From J027 sp965215855 (GTDB lineage: Bacteria; Chloroflexota; Anaerolineae; Aggregatilineales; J027): a DNA stretch of 64,000 nucleotides. The stretch lies in assembly GCA_965215855.1 (NCBI GenBank), contig CBDCER010000003.1:1674001-1738000 (forward strand). The letters are read 5' to 3'. The notes under the pieces are model-generated. The model worked only from the letters and a program-made list of their open reading frames with translations. It was not told where the DNA came from and searched no databases. Below, piece after piece: positions 44,580 through 53,469 of this stretch. Position 1 is the stretch's first letter; the number at the start of each line of letters is the position of its first letter. Position numbers and translations under genes: made by a program.

Positions 44580-44765
44580 TCATGGGGAGGGCGCAGTTTC
44601 TCTTTGCTCTTCCTGTTCCAATTGCTCCAATAATGCTTCGTCTTTGGATAACATTTGATAGCGCCACCAAATGCTGCCTACCAGAACCATCAAGATTCCA
44701 GCGGCCAGCGCGTATCCCAAAATCATATACTCAGTGTATTTGGCTGCAAGTAGAATATCGAACAT
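44580..44765 (-). CDS. ccmD: CcmD-like haem exporter subunit
   Basis: 61 residues, one membrane helix (YMILGYALAAGILMVLVGSI) followed by a charged tail (LLEQLEQEEQRETAPSP). Size, topology and place right after ccmC fit CcmD, which holds CcmE on the CcmABC complex. Strong GAGGAG ribosome-binding site 6 bases before the ATG. Sequence conservation in CcmD is low, so position is the main evidence. Confidence 0.75.
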   Translation of the reverse strand: MFDILLAAKYTEYMILGYALAAGILMVLVGSIWWRYQMLSKDEALLEQLEQEEQRETAPSP

Positions 44766-44774
44766 TCAGGCTCC

Positions 44775-45497
44775 TCAAGCATTCATCAGCAAATTGACTT
44801 TGCGACGTTGAACTTCATGGGCACGGTTTTCCAGACGAACACGATGCCAGGTGACTGTGATGGCAGCAACAGTGTAGGTGAAAATGCTGAACATTAGGGT
44901 TTGCACCACACGCGGCGTCATATCGAAATCACCCACAATACTGTCGCTAGTGCTGGTTGGCCCCGCCGCCACCGGATGGATGGTGTCTGGGCGCAGGCGA
45001 ATGATGACCACTGTCAGAATTACGCTACTGAAAGCGAGAATGCCATAAACTGCAGCAAACCGACGGCGGCGTTCTGGGTCTTCAATCCCTGCCCGCAACA
45101 TCATATATGCGGCGTATGTCAGCCACATGACGGCAATCGTTGTCAGGCGCGGATCCCATGTCCACCATGTATTCCAGATGGGGCGTGCCCAAACTGCACC
45201 CGTTACAATATTGATTAGCGAAAATCCCAGCCCAACCTCGATAGTTGCCAGACCCAGGATGTCCCATTTGTTTTCACGGGTACGAAGATATTGGATACCA
45301 GCGACGACAGCTGTGCCGAAAAGCACAAAAGACCCAAAGAACGTACCCAGATGGATATAGAATAACTTCTGAGCATTGCCTTGCAGGGCTTCAGGTTTTG
45401 CGTATCCGATGATCATCGCTGCCGACGCTGCCACCAGTCCAATTGTGACATAGGTCAATATTTTTAGGAATTGTGTACGAGGTTGCGTGTATGCCAT
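44775..45497 (-). CDS. ccmC: CcmC, haem-handling protein of cytochrome c maturation
   Basis: 240 residues, six membrane helices. WNTWWTWDPRLTTIAVMWLT near residue 110 is the tryptophan-rich WWD motif that presents haem to CcmE at the outer face of the membrane. Flanking histidines (FYIHLGTFFGSF, DTIHPVAAG) are the likely axial ligands. Start ATG 45497 with GGAGG. Confidence 0.93.
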   Translation of the reverse strand: MAYTQPRTQFLKILTYVTIGLVAASAAMIIGYAKPEALQGNAQKLFYIHLGTFFGSFVLFGTAVVAGIQYLRTRENKWDILGLATIEVGLGFSLINIVTGAVWARPIWNTWWTWDPRLTTIAVMWLTYAAYMMLRAGIEDPERRRRFAAVYGILAFSSVILTVVIIRLRPDTIHPVAAGPTSTSDSIVGDFDMTPRVVQTLMFSIFTYTVAAITVTWHRVRLENRAHEVQRRKVNLLMNA

Positions 45498-45529
45498 AGT
45501 GTATTTCCTCCAGGCTAAAATTATAACAT

Positions 45530-46219
45530 CTATTCCTCAACGATAAAGTCAAATAGGAAGTAAGCCAGTACCAAGAATACAAAGTCGATGAACGCCAGGA
45601 GTTCCAGCCAGGGCAGCCAGTCTTCTTGCTTCAGTTCAGTGACAATGGCTACGCTGGCACGTGTGGCGCTGATGATGACGGGCAGCACAATCGGCAACAA
45701 CAGGATGGGCAGCAGCATCTCGCGTGCCCGTGCATGAACGCTCATGCTGGCGACCAGTGTGCCTGTTGCGGCAAAACCCAAACAACCCAGCACAATAATC
45801 AACCACAGCAGTGGCAAAAACAGATTGACATTGAACAAAACTGTCAACAAGAAAACCATCAATGCGCCTACCACAATGGTAAACAGCAGATTGCCAATCA
45901 TCTTGCCATAGAACATTGCACTGCGTGAAATGGGTGCGATGAGCATTGCATCCAGACTACCCTTATCTTTTTCAGCAGCTAACGAGCGACCCAATCCCAA
46001 TGTACCAGCATAGGCAATGGTGACCCATAGTACACCACTAACCGTTTCCTGTTGGGCTTGATCATCTAGCTCCAATGCAAAAGAAAAGATTAGCACCGAA
46101 ATAGCAGCAAAAAGCATCATGGACGTGACCATCTCGCGCCCACGAATCTCGGCTCGTAGATCCTTCCAGGCGATAGCTGCGATGACTTTCAAGTAGGGCG
46201 TTCGGAATGCTTGTTTCAT
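45530..46219 (-). CDS. ccmB: CcmB, ABC permease of cytochrome c maturation
   Basis: 229 residues, six helices; KVIAAIAWKDLRAEIRGREM at the start and GLGRSLAAEKDKGSLDAMLI near 75 are the CcmB signature. Together with CcmA it powers release of haem-loaded CcmE. It starts inside the end of ccmA (ATGA overlap). Confidence 0.93.
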   Translation of the reverse strand: MKQAFRTPYLKVIAAIAWKDLRAEIRGREMVTSMMLFAAISVLIFSFALELDDQAQQETVSGVLWVTIAYAGTLGLGRSLAAEKDKGSLDAMLIAPISRSAMFYGKMIGNLLFTIVVGALMVFLLTVLFNVNLFLPLLWLIIVLGCLGFAATGTLVASMSVHARAREMLLPILLLPIVLPVIISATRASVAIVTELKQEDWLPWLELLAFIDFVFLVLAYFLFDFIVEE

Positions 46220-46935
46220 GCCGAGGCTCCAATGGTGGTGGCGTAGATGCGCGGCAGATCATCGGGCTGCATGGTTCCAGTTGGGCCATAATAACCCACT
46301 TTACCACGACTAAGGATAGCAACATGTGAGGTCAAATTGTAGGCGCGGCGGAGATCGTGGGTGGTCATGATGGCTGTTCGTTCACCCCGTCCGATGCCGG
46401 CTACCTCTTTCAACAAACGATCTAGCAGGGCGGCTGCATCTTGATCTAGCCCAGTATACGGCTCATCCAGAAACAAAATAGCCGGATCGTGAATCAGGGC
46501 ACGCGCAATTGCCAGCCGTTGTTGCATCCCCCGCGAAAATGTATTAACCACATCTTTGGCGCGTTTGTGCAATCCCACTTCCTGCAATATCTCGGCAACC
46601 CGCGCCTCGCGCTGACTGGAAGGGATATCATACAAACGGGCAAAAAAGAGCAGGTTTTCTTCTGCTGTCAACCCATCATAGAGCAAGGGGAGATGGCTGA
46701 CGATGCCTAATTGTGGCCGTACTGCCGCGATTTCTTCGGGGATATGCCAGCCGCCGATTGTGATGTTACCTGTGGTGGGCTTGCCAAGTCCTGCTAATAT
46801 CCTCAGTAGTGTTGTCTTGCCAGAACCATTGGGGCCAAGCAAGGCTAAAAACTGCCCACGCTCTATTTCCAGATCAATCCCCCGCAATACGGGATAGAAA
46901 CCAAAGGCTTTGGTCACTTTGTCAATTTTAATCAT
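46216..46935 (-). CDS. ccmA: CcmA, ABC ATPase of cytochrome c maturation
   Basis: 239 residues from the ATG at 46935, which overlaps the stop of the upstream gene; a TTG at 46947 is the alternative. Walker A GPNGSGKTTLLRIL, signature FSRGMQQRLAIARAL and Walker B AILFLDEPYTGLD are intact. The FSRGMQQR variant of the signature is common in CcmA. Confidence 0.93.
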   Translation of the reverse strand: MIKIDKVTKAFGFYPVLRGIDLEIERGQFLALLGPNGSGKTTLLRILAGLGKPTTGNITIGGWHIPEEIAAVRPQLGIVSHLPLLYDGLTAEENLLFFARLYDIPSSQREARVAEILQEVGLHKRAKDVVNTFSRGMQQRLAIARALIHDPAILFLDEPYTGLDQDAAALLDRLLKEVAGIGRGERTAIMTTHDLRRAYNLTSHVAILSRGKVGYYGPTGTMQPDDLPRIYATTIGASA

Positions 46936-47983
46936 GGAAGTTCTCAAATTTGCGTCGTGTCCAGACCCACCAGGTTCCTCCGCCGATTAACAGAGCCACG
47001 CCCAATACTGCTGCAATCAACGCCCCTGCCCAGTTGGTGTCGTTATCGTTGGCTATTGTAATTTGCGTGGGATCGTTTAGGGCTTGGGTGGGTTTGCCAC
47101 TCAGAGTAAAGATCAAGCTTTCGCCCGCATTCAGTTCACGGGATTGTTGGTAGACTCGATAGGTGAATTCACTTGTTCGTTCTTCATAGCTAGGTTCAAA
47201 ATAGTCACTGGTAACCTCGACCGTATCGTCTGGAACCCGTAATTCAATTCCAGAAACAGCTATGGGAAAGAGTTGGTCGATGATAGCGCCCTGTGGATAG
47301 GGCAGTAAATAGGTAACGCGAATGGTGACAGGCTGCGGCCAGTGGGGAATGATCGGCACTGTTTCAGTAACGACCGGTATTGCTCCCGATTCGAAGGATA
47401 GATGGGTGTCAGTCGTATTTTCGGCAGTGACTTCTGAAACACCGTATGCACCCACCGGCAACTCGAACGAGAAGCCTGTGACGATACGATCCCCGCGATT
47501 GAAAACCTCCAGTTCCATTAACACTTCTAGCGTGATTCCAGCACTTTGAATGAATGTAAACTCATCAATCTGGATGCTACCACTGGTGATTTCCAGGCTA
47601 TCAGGCTGATCGGTCGTTTCGTAGAGAACGAATGTTACGAAACCGGTTTGCTCAAGATAGAACGGTACGCTGCGCTGTCGGATGCCGTCGTAGGTGGCAT
47701 ACAGTATATAAACGTCGCTGCCCGTTACGGCTGGCACACCCTCAAATACAAAACTGCCATCTGCCCCCGTCAGTGCTGTAACGACATAGACTGGGCGGAC
47801 CTCCGCCACATTGATAACTTGTAGTTCGACTGGCAGGTTTTCTGGCAGGGGCGTGCCAGCGGGGGTTCCCAATTCGACACGCCCTTGTATATCCAGACGA
47901 TCATCCTCTTGAGCGGAGAGAGTGGGATTGCTCCATGCGATCAAACTCGCAATGAATAGCCACAGGAGCCAGCCTTTCCTCAC
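46928..47983 (-). CDS. Membrane-anchored protein of the ccm operon, unknown function
   Basis: 351 residues. A signal peptide (GWLLWLFIASLIAWSNPTLS) is followed by a Cna-B/carboxypeptidase-regulatory-like beta domain (VTALTGADGSFVFEGVPAVT near residue 65), then a second beta-rich region, and a C-terminal anchor (WAGALIAAVLGVALLIGGGT) with a short basic tail. It should sit outside the membrane. It is translationally coupled on both sides: it starts in the end of the ccmI-like gene and its end overlaps ccmA. That location inside the maturation operon suggests a part in apocytochrome or haem handling, but no known Ccm protein has this layout. Confidence 0.72.
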   Translation of the reverse strand: MRKGWLLWLFIASLIAWSNPTLSAQEDDRLDIQGRVELGTPAGTPLPENLPVELQVINVAEVRPVYVVTALTGADGSFVFEGVPAVTGSDVYILYATYDGIRQRSVPFYLEQTGFVTFVLYETTDQPDSLEITSGSIQIDEFTFIQSAGITLEVLMELEVFNRGDRIVTGFSFELPVGAYGVSEVTAENTTDTHLSFESGAIPVVTETVPIIPHWPQPVTIRVTYLLPYPQGAIIDQLFPIAVSGIELRVPDDTVEVTSDYFEPSYEERTSEFTYRVYQQSRELNAGESLIFTLSGKPTQALNDPTQITIANDNDTNWAGALIAAVLGVALLIGGGTWWVWTRRKFENFHD

Positions 47984-48399
47984 GTTTGGATTCCTTGACG
48001 CTGGGCAGCAATCTGAGATTCGAGGTCTTCATCATGTCCATTGTTCGAATGTTTTTGTTGGCGGGCAGCTTCGATGGCTTGTTCAATTTCCCCATCAACA
48101 GTCGCCAGTTGAGCTTCGGCCCGATCAAGCTGCATGAGCAGGCTGACACTGCGCCCAATCAACATCTTGCGCTGTTCAGCATAGACCTCATACGAAATCT
48201 TGTTCATATCATAGTCAAAATCTAGATCGCGTACACTGGTTAACAACAGGAGATAGCGTGTCCGTAACTCCTGCACATTCAGTTTATTGAGTTCCTTTTC
48301 TTTGGTAGAGCTGCGTGCGCTCATGATTGGCAGAATCGCCAGATAGATAAGAACACCTACGATAATGCCTCCAAAGAGAAACGCACCGGTTGTCATCAA
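47980..48399 (-). CDS. CcmI-like small membrane protein with coiled coil
   Basis: 139 residues. One N-terminal helix (AFLFGGIIVGVLIYLAILPI), then a long heptad-like helical stretch (NVQELRTRYLLLLTSVRDLD and LLMQLDRAEAQLATVDGEIE). This matches the membrane-plus-coiled-coil head of CcmI (CycH) without its TPR domain. The DLDFDYDMNKISYEVYAEQR stretch resembles the 'DLEFDxxxGKxxxxDY' pattern of that head. Overlaps its neighbours by four bases at each end. Confidence 0.7.
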   Translation of the reverse strand: MMTTGAFLFGGIIVGVLIYLAILPIMSARSSTKEKELNKLNVQELRTRYLLLLTSVRDLDFDYDMNKISYEVYAEQRKMLIGRSVSLLMQLDRAEAQLATVDGEIEQAIEAARQQKHSNNGHDEDLESQIAAQRQGIQT

Positions 48400-49067
48400 C
48401 TATTCCCTAACGCCTTCTCGATTTCTGTACGCAACTCGCGTTCCGAAGGTGGTCCGGCGAAGTGACGCTGGATGTTGCCTTCGCGGTCAATAATATAAGT
48501 TTCTGGGTAACCCGTCGTGCGGTATTGGCCCTGAATACGGTCGCCCAAATCCAGTCCATTCGGGTAGGTAATGTCATATTCAGCCAGATATTCATGGGCC
48601 AATCGGTCGGGGTCTTTGGCGTTAATGCCAATCAAAATAACGCCCTGGTCACGGTAATCTTCATAGACTTGTACCAACATGGGCGCTTCCTGACGACAGG
48701 GAACGCACGTGCTATTCCAGAAATTCACCACCACCACCTTTTCGCCTTCAAACGACGAAAGGCTGACGGTTTGACCCGATAAATCCATTTCCAGATCAGG
48801 ATCGGTGTATTCAATATTTCCACTATCATACATTGTCAGCTCGAAATCAGGTGCGGGGCCTTCGGTAATCGTGTCTTTTTGAGACTGAATGACACCCCAT
48901 ATCACCACCCCTGAAAGCAAAACTGCTGCCAGAACAATGACAATCGCGAACGGCGACACGCGGCGTGAACGTTGCTCACGGTTAATGACCAGGCCATCAT
49001 CCGTGCCAACGGCTGGTGCAGCGTAGGGATCATCAGCATAAGGATCAACGATGTTTTCAGCCATCAA
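48396..49067 (-). CDS. ccmG: Membrane-anchored TlpA/ResA/CcmG-like thioredoxin
   Basis: 223 residues. One anchor (SPFAIVIVLAAVLLSGVVIW), then a thioredoxin fold with VVNFWNSTCVPCRQEAPMLV; the CVPC active site should keep apocytochrome c cysteines reduced for haem attachment. NGLDLGDRIQGQYRTTGYPE and TYIIDREGNIQRHFAG contain the cis-Pro. It sits between ccmH and the ccmI-like gene, the expected place for CcmG. Confidence 0.9.
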   Translation of the reverse strand: MMAENIVDPYADDPYAAPAVGTDDGLVINREQRSRRVSPFAIVIVLAAVLLSGVVIWGVIQSQKDTITEGPAPDFELTMYDSGNIEYTDPDLEMDLSGQTVSLSSFEGEKVVVVNFWNSTCVPCRQEAPMLVQVYEDYRDQGVILIGINAKDPDRLAHEYLAEYDITYPNGLDLGDRIQGQYRTTGYPETYIIDREGNIQRHFAGPPSERELRTEIEKALGNS

Positions 49068-49597
49068 TTTTGCTCCTCTAGTGCGCTCAAAACACGGTCT
49101 AAATATTCAGGATCAACATTATCTGGCACGGGGCGCTCAAAATCGTCGCGTGTGCCAGCGGAACGGGCCACCTGTAAGGCACGGGTTTCCTGGTCCTTCC
49201 AGCGATAGATTTGCCAACCAATGCCAGCGGCGGCTACCCCAACCAGAAGAATTGGAATTGCATAGGTCAGGGTGCGGTCACTTTGGGTAAGCGGCACGCC
49301 CGATACTTTGTCGCCATAGCGTTCGGCAAAATGTTCCATGATTTCGTCGTCGGTACGGCCCTCAAAGAGCAAATCGGCGATTTCTTCACGCCAGACCCGG
49401 CACTGCTCACTGGGGCAGTCGGATAAGGGGACCCCTTGACATACATCGCAGCGTAGTTCACGGGCGATTTGGTACACGTCATCCGGGTCAACGCCTGGTG
49501 GATAGCGGTCGCCGCCTTGGGCGAGTACAGTGCCACTTATCAGCCCAGCCAACAAGCTGAATAGGGCAATTATCAACAGGTAACGTAAACGTCTCAT
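49064..49597 (-). CDS. ccmH: CcmH, cytochrome c maturation thiol protein
   Basis: About 177 residues from the ATG at 49597 with AGGAGA upstream; the longer frame from 49663 overlaps ccmF and is unlikely. A signal peptide (LLIIALFSLLAGLISGTVLA) precedes IARELRCDVCQGVPLSDCPS, the LRCxxCQ motif that takes part in thiol exchange with apocytochrome. A C-terminal helix (TYAIPILLVGVAAAGIGWQI) anchors it. Extra cysteines (DCPSEQC) follow the motif. Confidence 0.9.
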   Translation of the reverse strand: MRRLRYLLIIALFSLLAGLISGTVLAQGGDRYPPGVDPDDVYQIARELRCDVCQGVPLSDCPSEQCRVWREEIADLLFEGRTDDEIMEHFAERYGDKVSGVPLTQSDRTLTYAIPILLVGVAAAGIGWQIYRWKDQETRALQVARSAGTRDDFERPVPDNVDPEYLDRVLSALEEQN

Positions 49598-49604
49598 CGT
49601 GTTA

Positions 49605-51833
49605 TTAATCTCCTGCACCGACAACGGCAGATGTCCTGGGGACGCGGCGTCGGCGATAGGCAACGGCTGGTTGGGCGCTGGGCCATGCAGTCACAACAGT
49701 CCCCAGAACCAACATTAAACTCCCAGCCCAGACAAAGCTAATTAACGGATTATAATAGACCCGGAATGTAACTTCATTACCTCGGCCCGGCCAATGCGCT
49801 AACAAAACATAGAAGTCGGAATTCCAGGTGCTATGTACACCAGCAATTGACATGGGGGAAGTGTTCGCATAAATATCGCGGCGTGGCCGGATTGTTGTCA
49901 CGACCTCACCATTATCTCTATCGAAGACAGTGGCATCAACAATCACCATATCACGATCATCGACAGCTAGGGCTGTAGAAAGTTGGTCATAGCGCATTTC
50001 ATATGGGCCAAGCGTCAGTCTGTCGCCAGGGATGAGGGTGCGTTGTGTGACATCTTGAAAGACTGAGCTAGAAATAATGCCGATACCCATAATCACAATG
50101 CTCAGATGGATGATGTAGCCACCATAGCGCCGACGATTACGACGTAGGAGTTTGTATACGGCTACGGCATAAGGTTCACGATGGGCACGATGGCGGGCTT
50201 CAGCGCCTTTGTAGATTTCAATGAGCGTGGCAAAACCAGCAAAGCTGATAATGCTATAGCCAATCGTTGCCAGAATGTTGATGCCATATACCAGCAGGCC
50301 GACGAACAAGATTACTGCGAAGACGCTTGGGATCAACAGGGCACGCCCTAGACGCTCGGCGGTAGCCCGTCGCCAGGCAACTAACGGCGCGACCCCCATC
50401 AGAATATAGATGATAAGGAACAGAATAGCTGTGGGAGCCTCGAAATATGCTGGTCCCAAATTGATGATCGTGTCGCGCAGACCAGCACCGACCATCAAAT
50501 CTGTGATTTTTTCGGCCCATGTTCCCCAGAAAACAACTATCGTCAGTGCGAAGAAAACCCAGTTATTGAGCAAGAACATACTTTCGCGGCTGAGGATGCC
50601 CTCGATTTCATGATCGCCCTTGAAATAGCCTTGTTGTCCACGCCAGAGGAATAGGATCACACTTCCAATCAGTGATAGGACGAAGAAGCCACCCATTGGA
50701 ATTGCCAGCGGGCTTTGGGCGAAAGTATGGACACTGCTCAACAGCCCCGTGCGTGTAGCAACTGTGCCCAATAGCACCAGCAAATAGGTGGCGATAATCA
50801 TCACCATATTCCAGCCTTTAAGCATTCCGCGTTTTTCTTGGATCATCACGCTGTGTAGAAAGGCTGTGCCTGTTAGCCAGGGGAGGAAAGCCGAGTTTTC
50901 GACCGGATCCCAGCCCCAATAACCGCCCCAGCCGAGGACATCATAGGCCCAACGCCCTCCCAGTACCAATCCCAGCGATAGGAACATCCAGGCCAGAATA
51001 CTCCAGCGTCGCACAGCATGAATCCAGCTTGCACCCATTTGCCCGGTCACAAGAGCCGCCATACCGAAAGCAAAAGGTATCACAAAGCCTGTGAACCCCA
51101 GATAAAGCATTGGCGGGTGAATGATCATACCTGGGTGACGCAATAGCGGATTTAGCCCATTACCATCATAGGCCGCAGATAGAACAACATAGCGTGGGTT
51201 TAGGACAGGCGGTGGCACTTCATCGGAGGTTGAAAAGACAGTGAAAGTTTCAAGACGGCCTGCCTGCTGGTCGCCCAATTGCATATGCCAGGGATAGGCG
51301 ATAGTCTTACCTTCTGGCTGAAGAATGGCCGACTCGACAGTCGTGGTGTCGCCAGACTCATCAATCCAGGTTCTCTCAAACGGATTCTCGTAGAACAAAT
51401 TGAGCATCAGGAAGAAGGCCAGTGTTCCTCCTGTGAAGACCATGACCCAAGGAATCAGCGAACTATGGCGTTTCCAATTGAAATAAATGGCCGCCACACT
51501 GAACAGACATAACATCCACGAGTAGAATAACAGCGACCCGGCCTGGCTACCCCATAAGGCCGTGACCTTCAGTGTGTCAGGTTGGGCATTGGATGAAACA
51601 TTGTTGACATAAACAATGCTATAGTCTCCAGTCCATTGCCCATAGATTAATACTAGACACGCAACTGTCAATAGGGGCAGAGAGGCAAACAAAATATTCC
51701 GGGCGCTGCGGGCCAGTACGGGATTGTTTGTAAAGGCGCTGTATAGTGCAATGGCAGTTGCTACCAAAGACGCAAGGAAAGCAATACCTGTAGTGATCAA
51801 ACCGATTTCTGCAATCATAGTTTTATTATCCAT
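49605..51833 (-). CDS. ccmF: CcmF, cytochrome c haem lyase subunit
   Basis: 742 residues from the ATG at 51833. About 13-15 membrane helices; WGGYWGWDPVENSAFLPWLT near residue 230 is the WWD-type motif and LLRHPGMIIHPPMLYLGFTG has the conserved haem-ligand His. TALWGSQAGSLLFYSWMLCL is also family-typical. CcmF with CcmH attaches haem from CcmE to the CxxCH motifs of apocytochromes outside the membrane. The length is slightly above the common 650. Confidence 0.93.
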   Translation of the reverse strand: MDNKTMIAEIGLITTGIAFLASLVATAIALYSAFTNNPVLARSARNILFASLPLLTVACLVLIYGQWTGDYSIVYVNNVSSNAQPDTLKVTALWGSQAGSLLFYSWMLCLFSVAAIYFNWKRHSSLIPWVMVFTGGTLAFFLMLNLFYENPFERTWIDESGDTTTVESAILQPEGKTIAYPWHMQLGDQQAGRLETFTVFSTSDEVPPPVLNPRYVVLSAAYDGNGLNPLLRHPGMIIHPPMLYLGFTGFVIPFAFGMAALVTGQMGASWIHAVRRWSILAWMFLSLGLVLGGRWAYDVLGWGGYWGWDPVENSAFLPWLTGTAFLHSVMIQEKRGMLKGWNMVMIIATYLLVLLGTVATRTGLLSSVHTFAQSPLAIPMGGFFVLSLIGSVILFLWRGQQGYFKGDHEIEGILSRESMFLLNNWVFFALTIVVFWGTWAEKITDLMVGAGLRDTIINLGPAYFEAPTAILFLIIYILMGVAPLVAWRRATAERLGRALLIPSVFAVILFVGLLVYGINILATIGYSIISFAGFATLIEIYKGAEARHRAHREPYAVAVYKLLRRNRRRYGGYIIHLSIVIMGIGIISSSVFQDVTQRTLIPGDRLTLGPYEMRYDQLSTALAVDDRDMVIVDATVFDRDNGEVVTTIRPRRDIYANTSPMSIAGVHSTWNSDFYVLLAHWPGRGNEVTFRVYYNPLISFVWAGSLMLVLGTVVTAWPSAQPAVAYRRRRVPRTSAVVGAGD

Positions 51834-51876
51834 CTCACTTGCTGCAATGTGCTGTAATGAACAGGCATACAAAAGG

Positions 51877-51906
51877 GGTTGCCGTCGATGACGGTTCCCC
51901 CCAAAG
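51877..51906 (-). promoter_or_regulatory. Hairpin between ccmE and ccmF
   Basis: On the minus strand GGGG-N2-CCGTC and GACGG-N3-CCCC pair around ATC, followed by TTTTG. It could slow transcription between the two genes; the stem has an internal loop and the T-run is short. Confidence 0.3.
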
Positions 51907-51932
51907 TTGGTTGAATTGTAGTGGCATGATGC

Positions 51933-52496
51933 TTAATTAGCAGCAACCTGATCCGGTATTTCATCCGAATATTTAGTCGGGCATTTCAATTGCAACGATG
52001 TCGCATAGAAAATGCCGTCCTCGCCCATTTTGCCTTCCACAATAGCCTGCGTTGGTTCCGATCCATAGACCAGATCAGGGATTTCGCGGTTGACATAAAC
52101 AACCTGGATCATCGGCAATTCAGAATCATTCACTGCTTTCGCCAACACTGGCCCCAAGCCACCCTGGTCACGAATGGCATCATTGTCGTTCGGAATATGG
52201 GCGATACTGAATGTTAAGGTATCGGTAGCGGCATCGAAATGGACATCGTTTTCGCCCAGTTCATTCTGAACAATCGCGCCCGATACGCGCACTTTCTTAC
52301 CAACCAGTTCAGGATCAGTGACCAATTCTTCGACGGTTTTGAAGTAACTTGATCCAAAAATTGTGCCACGCAGCACCAGAAATGCCACAACACCGATCAA
52401 TGCCATACCGGCGATCAAATACATCCAGCGTTGTGACTGGTTAGTTTCCAATCGGGCTGCGAGTTCAGGGGATTTTTCCCAGGTTCCTTCACTCAT
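51933..52496 (-). CDS. ccmE: CcmE haem chaperone, Cys-type (CxxxY)
   Basis: 187 residues. One N-terminal helix (MYLIAGMALIGVVAFLVLRG), then the OB-fold: GKKVRVSGAIVQNEL and QAIVEGKMGEDGIFYATSLQ. The haem-binding site reads LKCPTKYSDE, i.e. CxxxY; classic proteobacterial CcmE has HxxxY. The Cys-type is known from archaea and some bacteria including Desulfovibrio. It carries haem from CcmABCD to CcmF/H outside the membrane. It overlaps the upstream cytochrome gene by four bases. Confidence 0.93.
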   Translation of the reverse strand: MSEGTWEKSPELAARLETNQSQRWMYLIAGMALIGVVAFLVLRGTIFGSSYFKTVEELVTDPELVGKKVRVSGAIVQNELGENDVHFDAATDTLTFSIAHIPNDNDAIRDQGGLGPVLAKAVNDSELPMIQVVYVNREIPDLVYGSEPTQAIVEGKMGEDGIFYATSLQLKCPTKYSDEIPDQVAAN

Positions 52497-53311
52497 GCTG
52501 TGTTTTCTTCCTTTTGTTTTGTGTTACTACGACGTTGATTGGCGAAGTAGGCTCCACCCACCGCTCCGACGGCCCCTAAACCCAGAATAATGAGCAAGAT
52601 GCTGACGCCCTCGGCTTGTTCTGCGTCTTCGGCTTCAATGGACTTCAGATAAGCATCCAAATCGTCCAGGTCTTCATCTGTCAGTGGCCCGCCCATATCT
52701 ATTGATAAAGCTGGAACAGGGCCATGACCTTCACCACGTGACACAATGCGCCGGGCGTTTTCATCTATAGTAAAGGCCGGGAAGTTGTCCAGATCGCGCC
52801 CTTGTGCATTGCGCCCATGACATCCTAAACAAGTTATGGCATAAACTACCGCACCGTGTTCTGGATCACCGGATCCAATGACTTCAGCCTCACCAGGTTC
52901 CAAATTAGGTTCGGGCAAATGTGGGGTGGAGGTCTCCTCATCCGACCATGTATTCATATACGCCAGAATATCATCAATTTGCTCATTGCTCAAAGGCCCA
53001 TTGTAATCTTCACCATAGCCAATCATCATAAAATCATCATCGGGGTCGGCGTCATAGCCTTCCACAATACGCCCTTTGACGAAGCTAGGATCGTAGTCGG
53101 TGATGACGTGAAATGCCGGGCCAGCGGCAATGGCTTCGCCTTGTGGTCCATGACAGGCTCCACAAAATTCAGCATATAACGCCGCACCACGCAATACTGC
53201 TGGGTCGGCATGGTCTTCACCTTCTTGAGCATGGGTGGTTTGTGCCATCCCCACTGCGACCAGAGCAATCCCCAGCAAAATAAGGGAAATCATTGTCAAT
53301 CGTTTTGTCAC
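52493..53311 (-). CDS. Dihaem c-type cytochrome, membrane-anchored
   Basis: About 272 residues from a GTG at 53311 with GGAGG 5 bases upstream. A signal peptide (ISLILLGIALVAVGMAQTTH) is followed by two cytochrome c domains with EFCGACHGPQGE near residue 50 and ITCLGCHGRNAQG near 155. Met ligands are plausible in DDDFMMIGYG and in LSIDMGGPLT. A C-terminal helix (SILLIILGLGAVGAVGGAYF) ends in a basic tail. It probably takes electrons from the adjacent bc complex and depends on the ccm genes that follow. Confidence 0.88.
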   Translation of the reverse strand: MTKRLTMISLILLGIALVAVGMAQTTHAQEGEDHADPAVLRGAALYAEFCGACHGPQGEAIAAGPAFHVITDYDPSFVKGRIVEGYDADPDDDFMMIGYGEDYNGPLSNEQIDDILAYMNTWSDEETSTPHLPEPNLEPGEAEVIGSGDPEHGAVVYAITCLGCHGRNAQGRDLDNFPAFTIDENARRIVSRGEGHGPVPALSIDMGGPLTDEDLDDLDAYLKSIEAEDAEQAEGVSILLIILGLGAVGAVGGAYFANQRRSNTKQKEENTA

Positions 53312-53401
53312 AAGGCCCTCCAAATTTTCATCCGTAATCCGATTATAACGAATCACTGTTGATAAGGGGTAGGGGAATTGTAGCGCATATAGCAAGTTGT
53401 C

Positions 53402-53440
53402 CAAAAACAACGCCTCCGGCTAGACCGAAGGCGCTGGATT
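53402..53440 (-). terminator. Terminator-like hairpin after the coiled-coil cytochrome gene
   Basis: On the minus strand CGCCTTCGG and CCGGAGGCG pair (one G-U) around TCTAG, followed by TTGTTTTT. It separates the bc-complex genes from the cytochrome/ccm genes, at least partly. Confidence 0.6.
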
Positions 53441-53469
53441 GTATTGCTCTGGTGGTTTGCGTGTGCTGG

